A stretch of DNA of 64,000 nt from contig NW_027554292.1 in assembly GCF_964340395.1 (NCBI RefSeq), forward strand, positions 159,001 through 223,000. The letters run 5' to 3'. How positions within the stretch are numbered: the stretch's first letter is position 1; each line of letters opens with the position of its first letter. This document shows, piece by piece, positions 39,211 to 51,286 of this stretch. Below the pieces are notes generated by a model that was not told the DNA's origin, ran no database searches, and saw only the letters and a program-made list of their open reading frames with translations. Both the position numbers and the translations under genes were made by a program. The DNA comes from Glandiceps talaboti. Taxonomy: Eukaryota; Hemichordata; Enteropneusta; Spengelidae.

Positions 39211-39906
39211 TATGGCAATCTAATAGCTAGTATATTTATTCAAGATAAATATGTTTACTTTGTTGCTAAATGCGCCGTTCAAAAGGCCACATCAGTGAGT
39301 ATAGTCGAGTATAGTGGGCTATAATATGTTGTCGATGCCATGCCTGTCGAAGATATTGTAATGCTTCTCCTCGGCAAATAATTAAAAAAATCAGATAAAT
39401 AAATTGAAACATGCGAGCGACATTACAAGTGTTTATGTATATCTACACTGTAGTCTAGCCGTTTTGATTTATTTTGCCATAATATGGGGAGATAATATTT
39501 TAGCATTTATACCCACAGACACTGCCAATTAGTCAGAAAGTTTGAGTAAATATCGGTAAATGTTGGTTAATAAGACATGTAGAGTGTAGTTTTTGTTTAC
39601 TGATGTCTGTTACAACCACTAGCAATGTATTTTTTCACAATGCTGTTGAGTTTTGTTCACCTAGTGACTACGCTCGTCATAGGCTACGTGCTATCCATGT
39701 CTCCTTATGACGTCATCAAATCCCGTGGTCTAGGTGGGACCGGAAATACCCGAAAACTCTCGAAGTAAATCCGAAGGGAAGTGACTGAAAAAAGGTCATT
39801 TTAAGGTGTTTGCAGACGCTTTTGAAAAGTTTTAAAACCAGAATGCATTTCACAAACATGTCGTCTAGCAAATTAGCGATAGTGAATGTGAGCATTTTGA
39901 ATCACC
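39211..39906 (-). repeat. Right terminal inverted repeat (about 696 bp)
   Basis: This arm mirrors the left arm and carries its own substitutions (for example 39694) and a different indel pattern around 39300-39440. The inner limit near 39211 is set where alignment with the left arm (ending near 38196) stops. Confidence 0.88.
39708..39715. promoter_or_regulatory. CRE-like palindrome TGACGTCA in right TIR
   Basis: Mirror copy of the octamer at 37688-37695, at the same distance from the right tip. Confidence 0.3.
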
Positions 39907-39912
39907 TTTAAA
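39907..39912. repeat. Target-site duplication, right (TTTAAA)
   Basis: This is the right-hand match of 37491-37496. The satellite continues straight on with CCGGTGTTTTGATCGG, as in uninterrupted copies. Confidence 0.8.
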
Positions 39913-40355
39913 CCGGTGTTTTGATCGGTTTTGACTTGTTTGCACCTATTTTGGACAGGTTTGACTAGTTTTGATCAGTTTTGACCGGTTTTAAACCGGT
40001 ATTGACTGGTTTTTATCAGTTTTGACTTGTTTTCACCAGTTTGGGAATGGTTTCGATAGGTTTCGACAGGTTTGAGCCAATTTTGACAGGTTTTGACCAG
40101 TTTTGATCTGTTTTCACCTGTTTATAACCAATTTGGAAGGTTTTGACCGATATTGACTCATTTTCAACAGTTTTGGTCCGCCTTGGATAGGTTTTCGACC
40201 GGTTTGGACCGTTTGGACAGGTTTGCACATGTTTTGACTCATTTAAACCTGTACAGAACAGGTTTGGACAGGTGTCCACCGGTTTGGACCGTTTGGACAG
40301 GTTTGCACAGGTTTTGACTCATTTAAACCTGTACAGAACAGGTTTGGACAGGTGT

Positions 40356-41917
40356 CGATCGGTTTGCGGTTTGGTCGGGTTTTGACAGTATTGTTTATGT
40401 TTTAACTAATTATGATCGGATTTGACTGGTTTAAAACCGGTATGGACAGGTTTTGACCTTTTTTGTCTTGTTTGCAATGGTTGTGGACCGGTTTGGACAG
40501 GTTGTGACCGGTTTGGAATGGTTTTGGACAGGTTTGGACCGGTTTGGACAGGTTTTGGACCGGTTTTGATATGTTTGCACAGGTTTTGACCAGTTTTGAT
40601 CAGTTTTGACCGATTTAAAACCAGTGTTGACTGATTTTGATCAGTTTTGACTTGTTTGCACTGGTTTTCGACCGGTTTGGACCGGTTTTGAAAGGTTTGG
40701 ACAGGTTTTGACAAGTTTTGATCGGTTTTGACGGGTTTTGAGTTGTTTGCACCTATTTTTGACCGTTTTGGACCGGTTTGACAGGTTTGCACAGGTTTTG
40801 ACCAGTTTGCACTTGTTTTAAACCGGTTTGCGACAGGTTTTGACCAGTTTTGATCAGTTTTGACCGGTTTTAAACCTGTGTTGACTGGTTTTGATCAGTT
40901 TTGACTTGTTTGCACTGGTTTTGGACAAGTTTGATTGGGTTTTTGACCGGTTTGGACCGGTTTGGACAGGTTTTGACCAGTTTTCACTTGTTTTAAACCG
41001 GTTTGCGACAGGTTTTGACCAGTTTTGATCAGTTTTGACCGGTTTTAAACCTGTGTTGACTGGTTTTGATCGGTTTTGACTTGTTTGCACCAGTTTTGGA
41101 CTGGTTTCGATAGGTTTCGACAGGTTTTGACCAGTTTAGATCAGTTTTGACCGGTTTAAAACCAGTGTTGACTGGTTTTGATCAGTTTTGACTTGTTTGC
41201 ACTGGTTTTGGACCGGTTTGGATAGGTTTTGGACCGGTTTGGACCGGTTTTGACAGGTTTTGACAGGTTTTGACTGGTTTTGAGTTGTTTGCACCTATTT
41301 TGGACAGGTTTGGATAGGTTTAAACCGGTTTGCGACAGGTTTTGACAAGTTTTGATCGGTTTTGACGGGTTTTGAGTTGTTTGCACCTATTTTTGACCAG
41401 TTTGGACCGGTTTGACAGGTTTGCACAGATTTTGACCAGTTTTGATCAGGTTTGACCGGTTTTAAACCGGTGTTGACTTGTTTTGATCGGTTTTGACTTG
41501 TTTGCACCTATTTTGGACAGGTTTGACTAGTTTTGATCAGTTTTGACCGGTTTTAAACCGGTATTGACTGGTTTTGATCAGTTTTGACTTGTTTTCACCA
41601 GTTTGGGAATGGTTTCGATAGGTTTCGACAGGTTTGAACCAGTTTTGACAGGTTTTGACCAGTTTTGATCTGTTTTCACCTGTTTATAACCAATTTGGAA
41701 GGTTTTGACCGATATTGACTCATTTTCACCAGTTTTGGTCCGCCTTGGATAGGTTTTCGACCGGTTTGGACCGTTTGGACAGGTTCGCACATGTTTTGAC
41801 TCATTTAAACCTGTACAGAACAGGTTTGGACAGGTGTCCACCGGTTTGGACCGTTTGGACAGGTTTGCACAGGTTTTGACTCATTTAAACCTGTACAGAA
41901 CAGGTTTGGACAGGTGT
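40356..41917. repeat. HOR 24 (1,562 bp, class I)
   Basis: Similar to HOR 7 but with a 20-bp deletion near 41122 (CGACAGG joins TTTTGACCAG directly). Ends with GTTCGCACATG near 41784. Confidence 0.85.
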
Positions 41918-43989
41918 CGATCGGTTTGCGGTTTGGTCGGGTTTTGACAGTATTGTTTATGTTTTAACTAATTATGATCGGATTTGACTGGTTTAAAACC
42001 GGTATGGACTGGTTTTGACCTTTTTTGTCTTGTTTGCAATGGTTGTGGACCGGTTTGGACAGGTTGTGACCGGTTTGGAATGGTTTTGGACAGGTTTGGA
42101 CAGGTTTTGGACCGGTTTTGATATGTTTGCACAGGTTTTGACCAGTTTTGATCAGTTTTGACCGATTTAAAACCAGTGTTGACTGGTTTTGATCAGTTTT
42201 GACTTGTTTGCACTGGTTTTGGACCGGTTTGGATAGGTTTTGGACCGGTTTGGACCGGTTTTGACAGGTTTGGACAGGTTTTGACGGGTTTTGGACCGGT
42301 TTTGATATGTTTGCACAGGTTTTGACCAGTTTTGAACAGTTTTGAGGGGTTTTGAGTTGTTTGCATCTATTTTTGACCGTTTTGGACCGGTTTGACAGGT
42401 TTACACAGGTTTTGACCAGTTTTCACTTGTTTTAAACCGGTTTGCGACAGGTTTTGACCAGTTTTGATCAGTTTTGACTTGTTTGCACTGGTTTTCGACC
42501 GGTTTGGATAGGTTTTGGACCGGTTTGGACCGGTTTTGACAGGTTTGGACAGGTTTTGACGGGTTTTGAGTTGTTTGCACAGGTTTTGACCAGTTTTGAT
42601 CAGTTTTGACCGGTTTAAAACCAGTGTTGATTGGTTTTGATCAGTTTTGACTTGTTTGCACTGGTTTTTGACCGGTTTGGACCGGTGTTGAAAGGTTTGG
42701 ACAGGTTTTGACCAGATTTAACTTGTTTTAAACCGGTTTGCGAAAGGTTTTGACAAGTTTTCACTGGTTTTAAACCGGTGTTGACTGGTTTTGATCAGTT
42801 TTGACTTGCTTTCACCAGTTTGGGAATGGTTTCGATAGGTTTCGACAGGTTTGAACCAGTTTTGACAGGTTTTGACCAGTTTTGACAGTTTTCCGACCCA
42901 TTTAGACCAGTTTTTTCAGGTTTGGACAGGTTTGGACCAGTTTTGACCAGTTTTCACTTGGTTTTCGACCGATTTGGACCGGTTTTGAAAGGTTTTAACA
43001 GGTTTTGACAAGTTTTGATGGGATTTGAGTTGTTTGCACCTATTTTTGACCGGTTTGGACCGGTTTGACAGGTTTGCACAGGTGTTGACCAGTTTTGATC
43101 AGTTTTGACCGGTTTTAAACCTGTGTTGACTGGTTTTGATCGGTTTTGACTTGTTTGCACCAGTTTTGGACTGGTTTCGATAGGTTTCGACAGGTTTGAA
43201 CCGATTTTGACAGGTTTTGACTAGTTTTGATCAGTTTTGACCGGTTTTAAACCGGTATTGACTGGTTTTGATCAGTTTTGACTTGTTTGCACTGGTTTTG
43301 GACAGGTTTGGATAGGTTTTGGACCGGTTTGGACCGGTTTTGACAGGTTTTGACTGGTTTTGAGTTGTTTGCACCTATTTTGGACAGGTTTGGATAGTTT
43401 TAAACCGGTTTGCGACAGGTTTTGACAAGTTTTGATCGGTTTTGACGGGTTTTGAGTTGTTTGCACCTATTTTTGACCAGTTTGGACCGGTTTGACAGGT
43501 TTGCACAGATTTTGACCAGTTTTGATCAGGTTTGACCGGTTTTAAACCGGTGTTTTGATCGGTTTTGACTTGTTTGCACCTATTTTGGACAGGTTTGACT
43601 AGTTTTGATCAGTTTTGACCGGTTTTAAACCGGTATTGACTGGTTTTTATCAGTTTTGACTTGTTTTCACCAGTTTGGGAATGGTTTCGATAGGTTTCGA
43701 CAGGTTTGAACCAATTTTGACAGGTTTTGACCAGTTTTGATCTGTTTTCACCTGTTTATAACCAATTTGGAAGGTTTTGACCGATATTGACTCATTTTCA
43801 ACAGTTTTGGTCCGCCTTGGATAGGTTTTCGACCGGTTTGGACCGTTTGGACAGGTTTGCACATGTTTTGACTCATTTAAACCTGTACAGAACAGGTTTG
43901 GACAGGTGTCCACCGGTTTGGACCGTTTGGACAGGTTTGCACAGGTTTTGACTCATTTAAACCTGTACAGAACAGGTTTGGACAGGTGT
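41918..43989. repeat. HOR 25 (2,072 bp, class II variant)
   Basis: Contains GAACAGTTTTGAGGGG near 42334, shared with the next unit, plus private GACTTGCTTTCACC near 42803 and a T6 run near 42911. Confidence 0.85.
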
Positions 43990-46458
43990 CGATCGGTTTG
44001 CGGTTTGGTCGGGTTTTGACAGTATTGTTTATGTTTTAACTAATTATGATCGGATTTGACTGGTTTAAAACCGGTATGGACAGGTTTTGACCTTTTTTGT
44101 CTTGTTTGCAATGGTTGTGGACCGGTTTGGACAGGTTGTGACCGGTTTGGAATGGTTTTGGACAGGTTTGGACCGGTTTGGACAGGTTTTGGACCGGTTT
44201 TGATATGTTTGCACAGGTTTTGACCAGTTTTGATCAGTTTTGACCGATTTAAAACCAGTGTTGACTGATTTTGATCAGTTTTGACTTGTTTGCACTGGTT
44301 TTCGACCGGTTTGGACCGGTTTTGAAAGGTTTGGACAGGTTTTGACAAGTTTTGATCGGTTTTGACGGGTTTTGAGTTGTTTGCACCTATTTTTGACCGT
44401 ATTGGACCGGTTTGTCAGGTTTGCACAGGTTTTGACCAGTTTGCACTTGTTTTAAACCGGTTTGCGACAGGTTTTTGACCAGTTTTGATCAGTTTTGACC
44501 GGTTTTAAACCTGTGTTGACTGGTTTTGATCGGTTTTGACTTGTTTCCACAAGTTTTGGACTGGTTTCGATAGGTTTCGACAGGTTTGAACCGGTTTTGA
44601 CAGGTTTTGACCAGTTTAGATCAGTTTTGACCGGTTTAAAACCAGTGTTGACTGGTTTTGATCAGTTTTGACTTGTTTGCACTGGTTTTGGACCGGTTTG
44701 GATAGGTTTTGGACCGGTTTGGACCGGTTTTGACAGGTTTGGACAGGTTTTGACGGGTTTTGGACCGGTTTTGATATGTTTGCACAGGTTTTGACCAGTT
44801 TTGAACAGTTTTGAGGGGTTTTGAGTTGTTTGCACCTATTTTTGACCGTTTTGGACCGGTTTGACAGGTTTACACAGGTTTTGACCAGTTTTCACTTGTT
44901 TTAAACCGGTTTGCGACAGGTTTTGACCAGTTTTGATCAGTTTTGACTTGTTTGCACTGGTTTTCGACCGGTTTGGATAGGTTTTGGACCGGTTTGGACC
45001 GGTTTTGACAGGTTTGGACAGGTTTTGACGGGTTTTGAGTTGTTTGCACAGGTTTTGACCAGTTTTGATCAGTTTTGACCGGTTTAAAACCAGTGTTGAT
45101 TGGTTTTGATCAGTTTTGACTTGTTTGCACTGGTTTTTGACCGGTTTGGACCGGTGTTGAAAGGTTTGGACAGGTTTTGACCAGATTTAACTGGTTTTAA
45201 ACCGGTTTGCGAAAGGTTTTAACAAGTTTTCACTGGTTTTAAACCGGTGTTGACTGGTTTTGATCAGTTTTGACTTGTTTTCACCAGTTTGGGAATGGTT
45301 TCGATAGGTTTCGACAGGTTTGAACCAGTTTTGACAGGTTTTGACCAGTTTTGACAGTTTTCCGACCCATTTAGACCAGTTTTGACAGGTTTGGACAGGT
45401 TTGGACCAGTTTTGACCGGTTTTCACTTGGTTTTCGACCGATTTGGACCGGTTTTGAAAGGTTTTAACAGGTTTTGACAAGTTTTGATGGGATTTGAGTT
45501 GTTTGCACCTATTTTTGACCGGTTTGGACCGGTTTGACAGGTTTGCACAGGTGTTGACCAGTTTTGATCAGTTTTGACCGGTTTTAAACCTGTGTTGACT
45601 GGTTTTGATCGGTTTTGACTTGTTTGCACCAGTTTTGGACTGGTTTCGATAGGTTTCGACAGGTTTGAACCGATTTTGACAGGTTTTGACTAGTTTTGAT
45701 CAGTTTTGACCGGTTTTAAACCGGTATTGACTGGTTTTGATCAGTTTTGACTTGTTTGCACTGGTTTTGGACAGGTTTGGATAGGTTTTGGACCGGTTTG
45801 GACCGGTTTTGACAGGTTTTGACTGGTTTTGAGTTGTTTGCACCTATTTTGGACAGGTTTGGATAGTTTTAAACCGGTTTGCGACAGGTTTTGACAAGTT
45901 TTGATCGGTTTTGACGGGTTTTGAGTTGTTTGCACCTATTTTTGACCAGTTTGGACCGGTTTGACAGGTTTGCAGAGATTTTGACCAGTTTTGATCAGGT
46001 TTGACCGGTTTTAAACCGGTGTTTTGATCGGTTTTGACTTGTTTGCACCTATTTTGGACAGGTTTGACTAGTTTTGATCAGTTTTGACCGGTTTTAAACC
46101 GGTATTGACTGGTTTTTATCAGTTTTGACTTGTTTTCACCAGTTTGGGAATGGTTTCGATAGGTTTCGACAGGTTTGAACCAATTTTGACAGGTTTTGAC
46201 CAGTTTTGATCTGTTTTCACCTGTTTATAACCAATTTGGAAGGTTTTGACCGATATTGACTCATTTTCAACAGTTTTGGTCCGCCTTGGATAGGTTTTCG
46301 ACCGGTTTGGACCGTTTGGACAGGTTTGCACATGTTTTGACTCATTTAAACCTGTACAGAACAGGTTTGGACAGGTGTCCACCGGTTTGGACCGTTTGGA
46401 CAGGTTTGCACAGGTTTTGACTCATTTAAACCTGTACAGAACAGGTTTGGACAGGTGT
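43990..46458. repeat. HOR 26 (2,469 bp, class I/II hybrid)
   Basis: Starts as class I, then takes the HOR 25 pattern (GAACAGTTTTGAGGGG near 44804). Shares a T5 run near 44472 and TTTCCACAAG near 44544 with HOR 27. Confidence 0.85.
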
Positions 46459-48041
46459 CGATCGGTTTGCGGTTTGGTCGGGTTTTGACAGTATTGTTTA
46501 TGTTTTAACTAATTATGATCGGATTTGACTGGTTTAAAACCGGTATGGACAGGTTTTGACCTTTTTTGTCTTGTTTGCAATGGTTGTGGACCGGTTTGGA
46601 CAGGTTGTGACCGGTTTGGAATGGTTTTGGACAGGTTTGGACCGGTTTGGACAGGTTTTGGACCGGTTTTGATATGTTTGCACAGGTTTTGACCAGTTTT
46701 GATCAGTTTTGACCGATTTAAAACCAGTGTTGACTGATTTTGATCAGTTTTGACTTGTTTGCACTGGTTTTCGACCGGTTTGGACCGGTTTTGAAAGGTT
46801 TGGACAGGTTTTGACAAGTTTTGATCGGTTTTGACGGGTTTTGAGTTGTTTGCACATATTTTTGACCGTTTTGGACCGGTTTGACAGGTTTGCACAGGTT
46901 TTGACCAGTTTGCACTTGTTTTAAACCGGTTTGCGACAGGTTTTTGACCAGTTTTGATCAGTTTTGACCGGTTTTAAACCTGTGTTGACTGGTTTTGATC
47001 AGTTTTGACTTGTTTGCACTGGTTTTGGACAAGTTTGATTGGGTTTTTGACCGGTTTGGACCGGTTTGGACAGGTTTTGACCAGTTTTCACTTGTTTTAA
47101 ACCGGTTTGCGACAGGTTTTGACCAGTTTTGATCAGTTTTGACCGGTTTTAAACCTGTGTTGACTGGTTTTGATCGGTTTTGACTTGTTTCCACAAGTTT
47201 TGGACTGGTTTCGATAGGTTTCGACAGGTTTGAACCGGTTTTGACAGGTTTTGACCAGTTTAGATCAGTTTTGACCGGTTTAAAACCAGTGTTGACTGGT
47301 TTTGATCAGTTTTGACTTGTTTGCACTGGTTTTGGACCGGTTTGGATAGGTTTTGGACCGGTTTGGACCGGTTTTGACAGGTTTTGACAGGTTTTGACTG
47401 GTTTTGAGTTGTTTGCACCTATTTTGGACAGGTTTGGATAGGTTTAAACCGGTTTGCGACAGGTTTTGACAAGTTTTGATCGGTTTTGACGGGTTTTGAG
47501 TTGTTTGCACCTATTTTTGACCAGTTTGGACCGGTTTGACAGGTTTGCACAGATTATGACCAGTTTTGATCAGGTTTGACCGGTTTTAAACCGGTGTTGA
47601 CTTGTTTTGATCGGTTTTGACTTGTTTGCACCTATTTTGGACAGGTTTGACTAGTTTTGATCAGTTTTGACCGGTTTTAAACCGGTATTGACTGGTTTTG
47701 ATCAGTTTTGACTTGTTTTCACCAGTTTGGGAATGGTTTCGATAGGTTTCGACAGGTTTGAACCAGTTTTGACAGGTTTTGACCAGTTTTGATCTGTTTT
47801 CACCTGTTTATAACCAATTTGGAAGGTTTTGACCGATATTGACTCATTTTCACCAGTTTTGGTCCGCCTTGGATAGGTTTTCGACCGGTTTGGACCGTTT
47901 GGACAGGTTCGCACATGTTTTGACTCATTTAAACCTGTACAGAACAGGTTTGGACAGGTGTCCACCGGTTTGGACCGTTTGGACAGGTTTGCACAGGTTT
48001 TGACTCATTTAAACCTGTACAGAACAGGTTTGGACAGGTGT
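46459..48041. repeat. HOR 27 (1,583 bp, class I)
   Basis: Shares TTTCCACAAG (near 47188) with the unit before it and AGATTATGACC (near 47551) with the unit after it. Private GCACATATTTTTGACC near 46852. Confidence 0.85.
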
Positions 48042-49581
48042 CGATCGGTTTGCGGTTTGGTCGGGTTTTGACAGTATTGTTTATGTTTTAACTAATTATG
48101 ATCGGATTTGACTGGTTTAAAACCGGTATGGACAGGTTTTGACCTTTTTTGTCTTGTTTGCAATGGTTGTGGACCGGTTTGGACAGGTTGTGACCGGTTT
48201 GGAATGGTTTTGGACAGGTTTGGACCGGTTTGGACAGGTTTTGGACCGGTTTTGATATGTTTGCACAGGTTTTGACCAGTTTTGATCAGTTTTGACCGAT
48301 TTAAAACCAGTGTTGACTGATTTTGATCAGTTTTGACTTGTTTGCACTGGTTTTCGACCGGTTTGGACCGGTTTTGAAAGGTTTGGACTGGTTTTGACAA
48401 GTTTTGATCGGTTTTGACGGGTTTTGATTTGTTTGCACCTATTTTTGACCGTTTTGGACCGGTTTGACAGGTTTGCACAGGTTTTGACCAGTTTGCACTT
48501 GTTTTAAACCGGTTTGCGACAGGTTTTGACCAGATTTGATCAGTTTTGACCGGTTTTAAACCTGTTTTGACTGGTTTTGATCAGTTTTGACTTGTTTGCA
48601 CTGGTTTTGGACAAGTTTGATTGGGTTTTTGACCGGTTTGGACCGGTTTGGACAGGTTTTGACCAGTTTTGATCAGTTTTGACCGGTTTTAAACCTGTGT
48701 TGACTGGTTTTGATCGGTTTTGACTTGTTTGCACCAGTTTTGGACTGGTTTCGATAGGTTTCGACAGGTTTGAACCGGTTTTGACAGGTTTTGACCAGTT
48801 TAGATCAGTTTTGACCGGTTTAAAACCAGTGTTGACTGGTTTTGATCAGTTTTGACTTGTTTGCACTGGTTTTGGACCGGTTTGGATAGGTTTTGGACCG
48901 GTTTGGACCGGTTTTGACAGGTTTTGACAGGTTTTGACTGGTTTTGAGTTGTTTGCACCTATTTTGGACAGGTTTGGATAGGTTTAAACCGGTTTGCGAC
49001 AGGTTTTGACAAGTTTTGATCGGTTTTGACGGGTTTTGAGTTGTTTGCACCTATTTTTGACCAGTTTGGACCGGTTTGACAGGTTTGCACAGATTATGAC
49101 CAGTTTTGATCAGGTTTGACCGGTTTTAAACCGGTGTTGACTTGTTTTGATCGGTTTTGACTTGTTTGCACCTATTTTGGACAGGTTTGACTAGTTTTGA
49201 TCAGTTTTGACCGGTTTTAAACCGGTATTGACTGGTTTTGATCAGTTTTGACTTGTTTTCACCAGTTTGGGAATGGTTTCGATAGGTTTCGACAGGTTTG
49301 AACCAGTTTTGACAGGTTTTGACCAGTTTTGATCTGTTTTCACCTGTTTATAACCAATTTGGAAGGTTTTGACCGATATTGACTCATTTTCACCAGTTTT
49401 GGTCCGCCTTGGATAGGTTTTCGACCGGTTTGGACCGTTTGGACAGGTTCGCACATGTTTTGACTCATTTAAACCTGTACAGAACAGGTTTGGACAGGTG
49501 TCCACCGGTTTGGACCGTTTGGACAGGTTTGCACAGGTTTTGACTCATTTAAACCTGTACAGAACAGGTTTGGACAGGTGT
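48042..49581. repeat. HOR 28 (1,540 bp, class I)
   Basis: Has GACCAGATTTGATCAG near 48528 and CCTGTTTTGACTGG near 48561, both shared with HOR 30. Ends with GTTCGCACATG. Confidence 0.85.
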
Positions 49582-51286
49582 CGATCGGTTTGCGGTTTGG
49601 TCGGGTTTTGACAGTATTGTTTATGTTTTAACTAATTATGATCGGATTTGACTGGTTTAAAACCGGTATGGACAGGTTTTGACCTTTTTTGTCTTGTTTG
49701 CAATGGTTGTGGACCGGTTTGGACAGGTTGTGACCGGTTTGGAATGGTTTTGGACAGGTTTGGACAGGTTTTGGACCGGTTTTGATATGTTTGCACAGGT
49801 TTTGACCAGTTTTGATCAGTTTTGACCGATTTAAAACCAGTGTTGACTGATTTTGATCAGTTTTGACTTGTTTGCACTGGTTTTGGACTGGTTTCGATAG
49901 GTTTCGACAGGTTTGAACCGGTTTTGACAGGTTTTGACCAGTTTAGATCAGTTTTGACCGGTTTAAAACCAGTGTTGACTGGTTTTGATCAGTTTTGACT
50001 TGTTTGCACTGGTTTTGGACCGGTTTGGATAGGTTTTGGACCGGTTTGGACCGGTTTTGACAGGTTTGGACAGGTTTTGACGGGTTTTGAGTTGTTTGCA
50101 CAGGTTTTGACCAGTTTTGATCAGTTTTGACCGGTTTAAAACCAGTGTTGATTGGTTTTGATCAGTTTTGACTTGTTTGCACTGGTTTTTGACCGGTTTG
50201 GACCGGTGTTGAAAGGTTTGGACAGGTTTTGACCAGATTTAACTGGTTTTAAACCGGTTTGCGAAAGGTTTTGACCAGTTTTCACTGGTTTTAAAACGGT
50301 GTTGACTGGTTTTGATCAGTTTTGACTTGTTTTCACCAGTTTGGGAATGGTTTCGATAGGTTTCGACAGGTTTGAACCAGTTTTGACAGGTTTTGACCAG
50401 TTTTGACAGTTTTCCGACCCATTTAGACCAGTTTTGACAGGTTTGGACAGGTTTGGACCAGTTTTGACCAGTTTTCACTTGGTTTTCGACCGATTTGGAC
50501 CGGTTTTGAAAGGTTTTGACAGGTTTTGACAAGTTTTGATGGGATTTGAGTTGTTTGCACCTATTTTTGACCGGTTTGGACCGGTTTGACAGGTTTGCAC
50601 AGGTGTTGACCAGTTTTGATCAGTTTTGACCGGTTTTAAACCTGTGTTGACTGGTTTTGATCGGTTTTGACTTGTTTGCACCAGTTTTGGACTGGTTTCG
50701 ATAGGTTTCGACAGGTTTGAACCGATTTTGACAGGTTTTGACTAGTTTTGATCAGTTTTGACCGGTTTAAAACCGGTATTGACTGGTTTTGATCAGTTTT
50801 GACTTGTTTGCACTGGTTTTGGACAGGTTTGACCGGTTTTAAACCGGTGTTTTGATCGGTTTTGACTTGTTTGCACCTATTTTGGACAGGTTTGACTAGT
50901 TTTGATCAGTTTTGACCGGTTTTAAACCGGTATTGACTGGTTTTTATCAGTTTTGACTTGTTTTCACCAGTTTGGGAATGGTTTCGATAGGTTTCGACAG
51001 GTTTGAACCAGTTTTGACAGGTTTTGACCAGTTTTGATCTGTTTTCACCTGTTTATAACCAATTTGGAAGGTTTTGACCGATATTGACTCATTTTCACCA
51101 GTTTTGGTCCGCCTTGGATAGGTTTTTGACCGGTTTGGACCGTTTGGACAGGTTTGCACATGTTTTGACTCATTTAAACCTGTACAGAACAGGTTTGGAC
51201 AGGTGTCCACCGGTTTGGACCGTTTGGACAGGTTTGCACAGGTTTTGACTCATTTAAACCTGTACAGAACAGGTTTGGACAGGTGT
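49582..51286. repeat. HOR 29 (1,705 bp, class II)
   Basis: A deletion near 50826 joins GGACAGGTTTG to ACCGGTTTTAAACCGG, removing a block present in the other class II units. Confidence 0.85.

Larger units (their letters stand above)
37497..39906. mobile_element. Long-TIR DNA transposon-like element, non-autonomous
   Basis: A 2,410-bp segment unrelated to the satellite begins GGTGATTC and ends GAATCACC. Its arms are inverted repeats of about 700 bp and 696 bp. It is flanked by TTTAAA on both sides, and removing it plus one TTTAAA restores the satellite exactly as seen in sister repeats (for example 43531-43560). The roughly 1-kb centre has no reading frame over 101 codons and no recognisable transposase motif, so it is most likely non-autonomous (a foldback or long-TIR MITE-like element). 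The target duplication can be read as TTAA inside TTTAAA, which would suit piggyBac, Kolobok or Sola3 type elements. It can also be read as a 3-bp TTA/TAA duplication as in PIF/Harbinger. I cannot assign the superfamily. Confidence 0.9.
36355..40355. repeat. HOR 23 (class IV, split by the element)
   Basis: Altered anchor CGACAGGTTTGCGG as in HOR 12, then TTTACATCGGTTATGG near 36639. It is 4,001 bp with the insertion and 1,585 bp after removing the element and one target duplication. Confidence 0.87.

Noticed and set aside
37497-39906. LTR retrotransposon or retroviral insertion
   Set aside because: The terminal repeats are inverted, not direct, and there is no primer-binding site, polypurine tract or pol-like frame.
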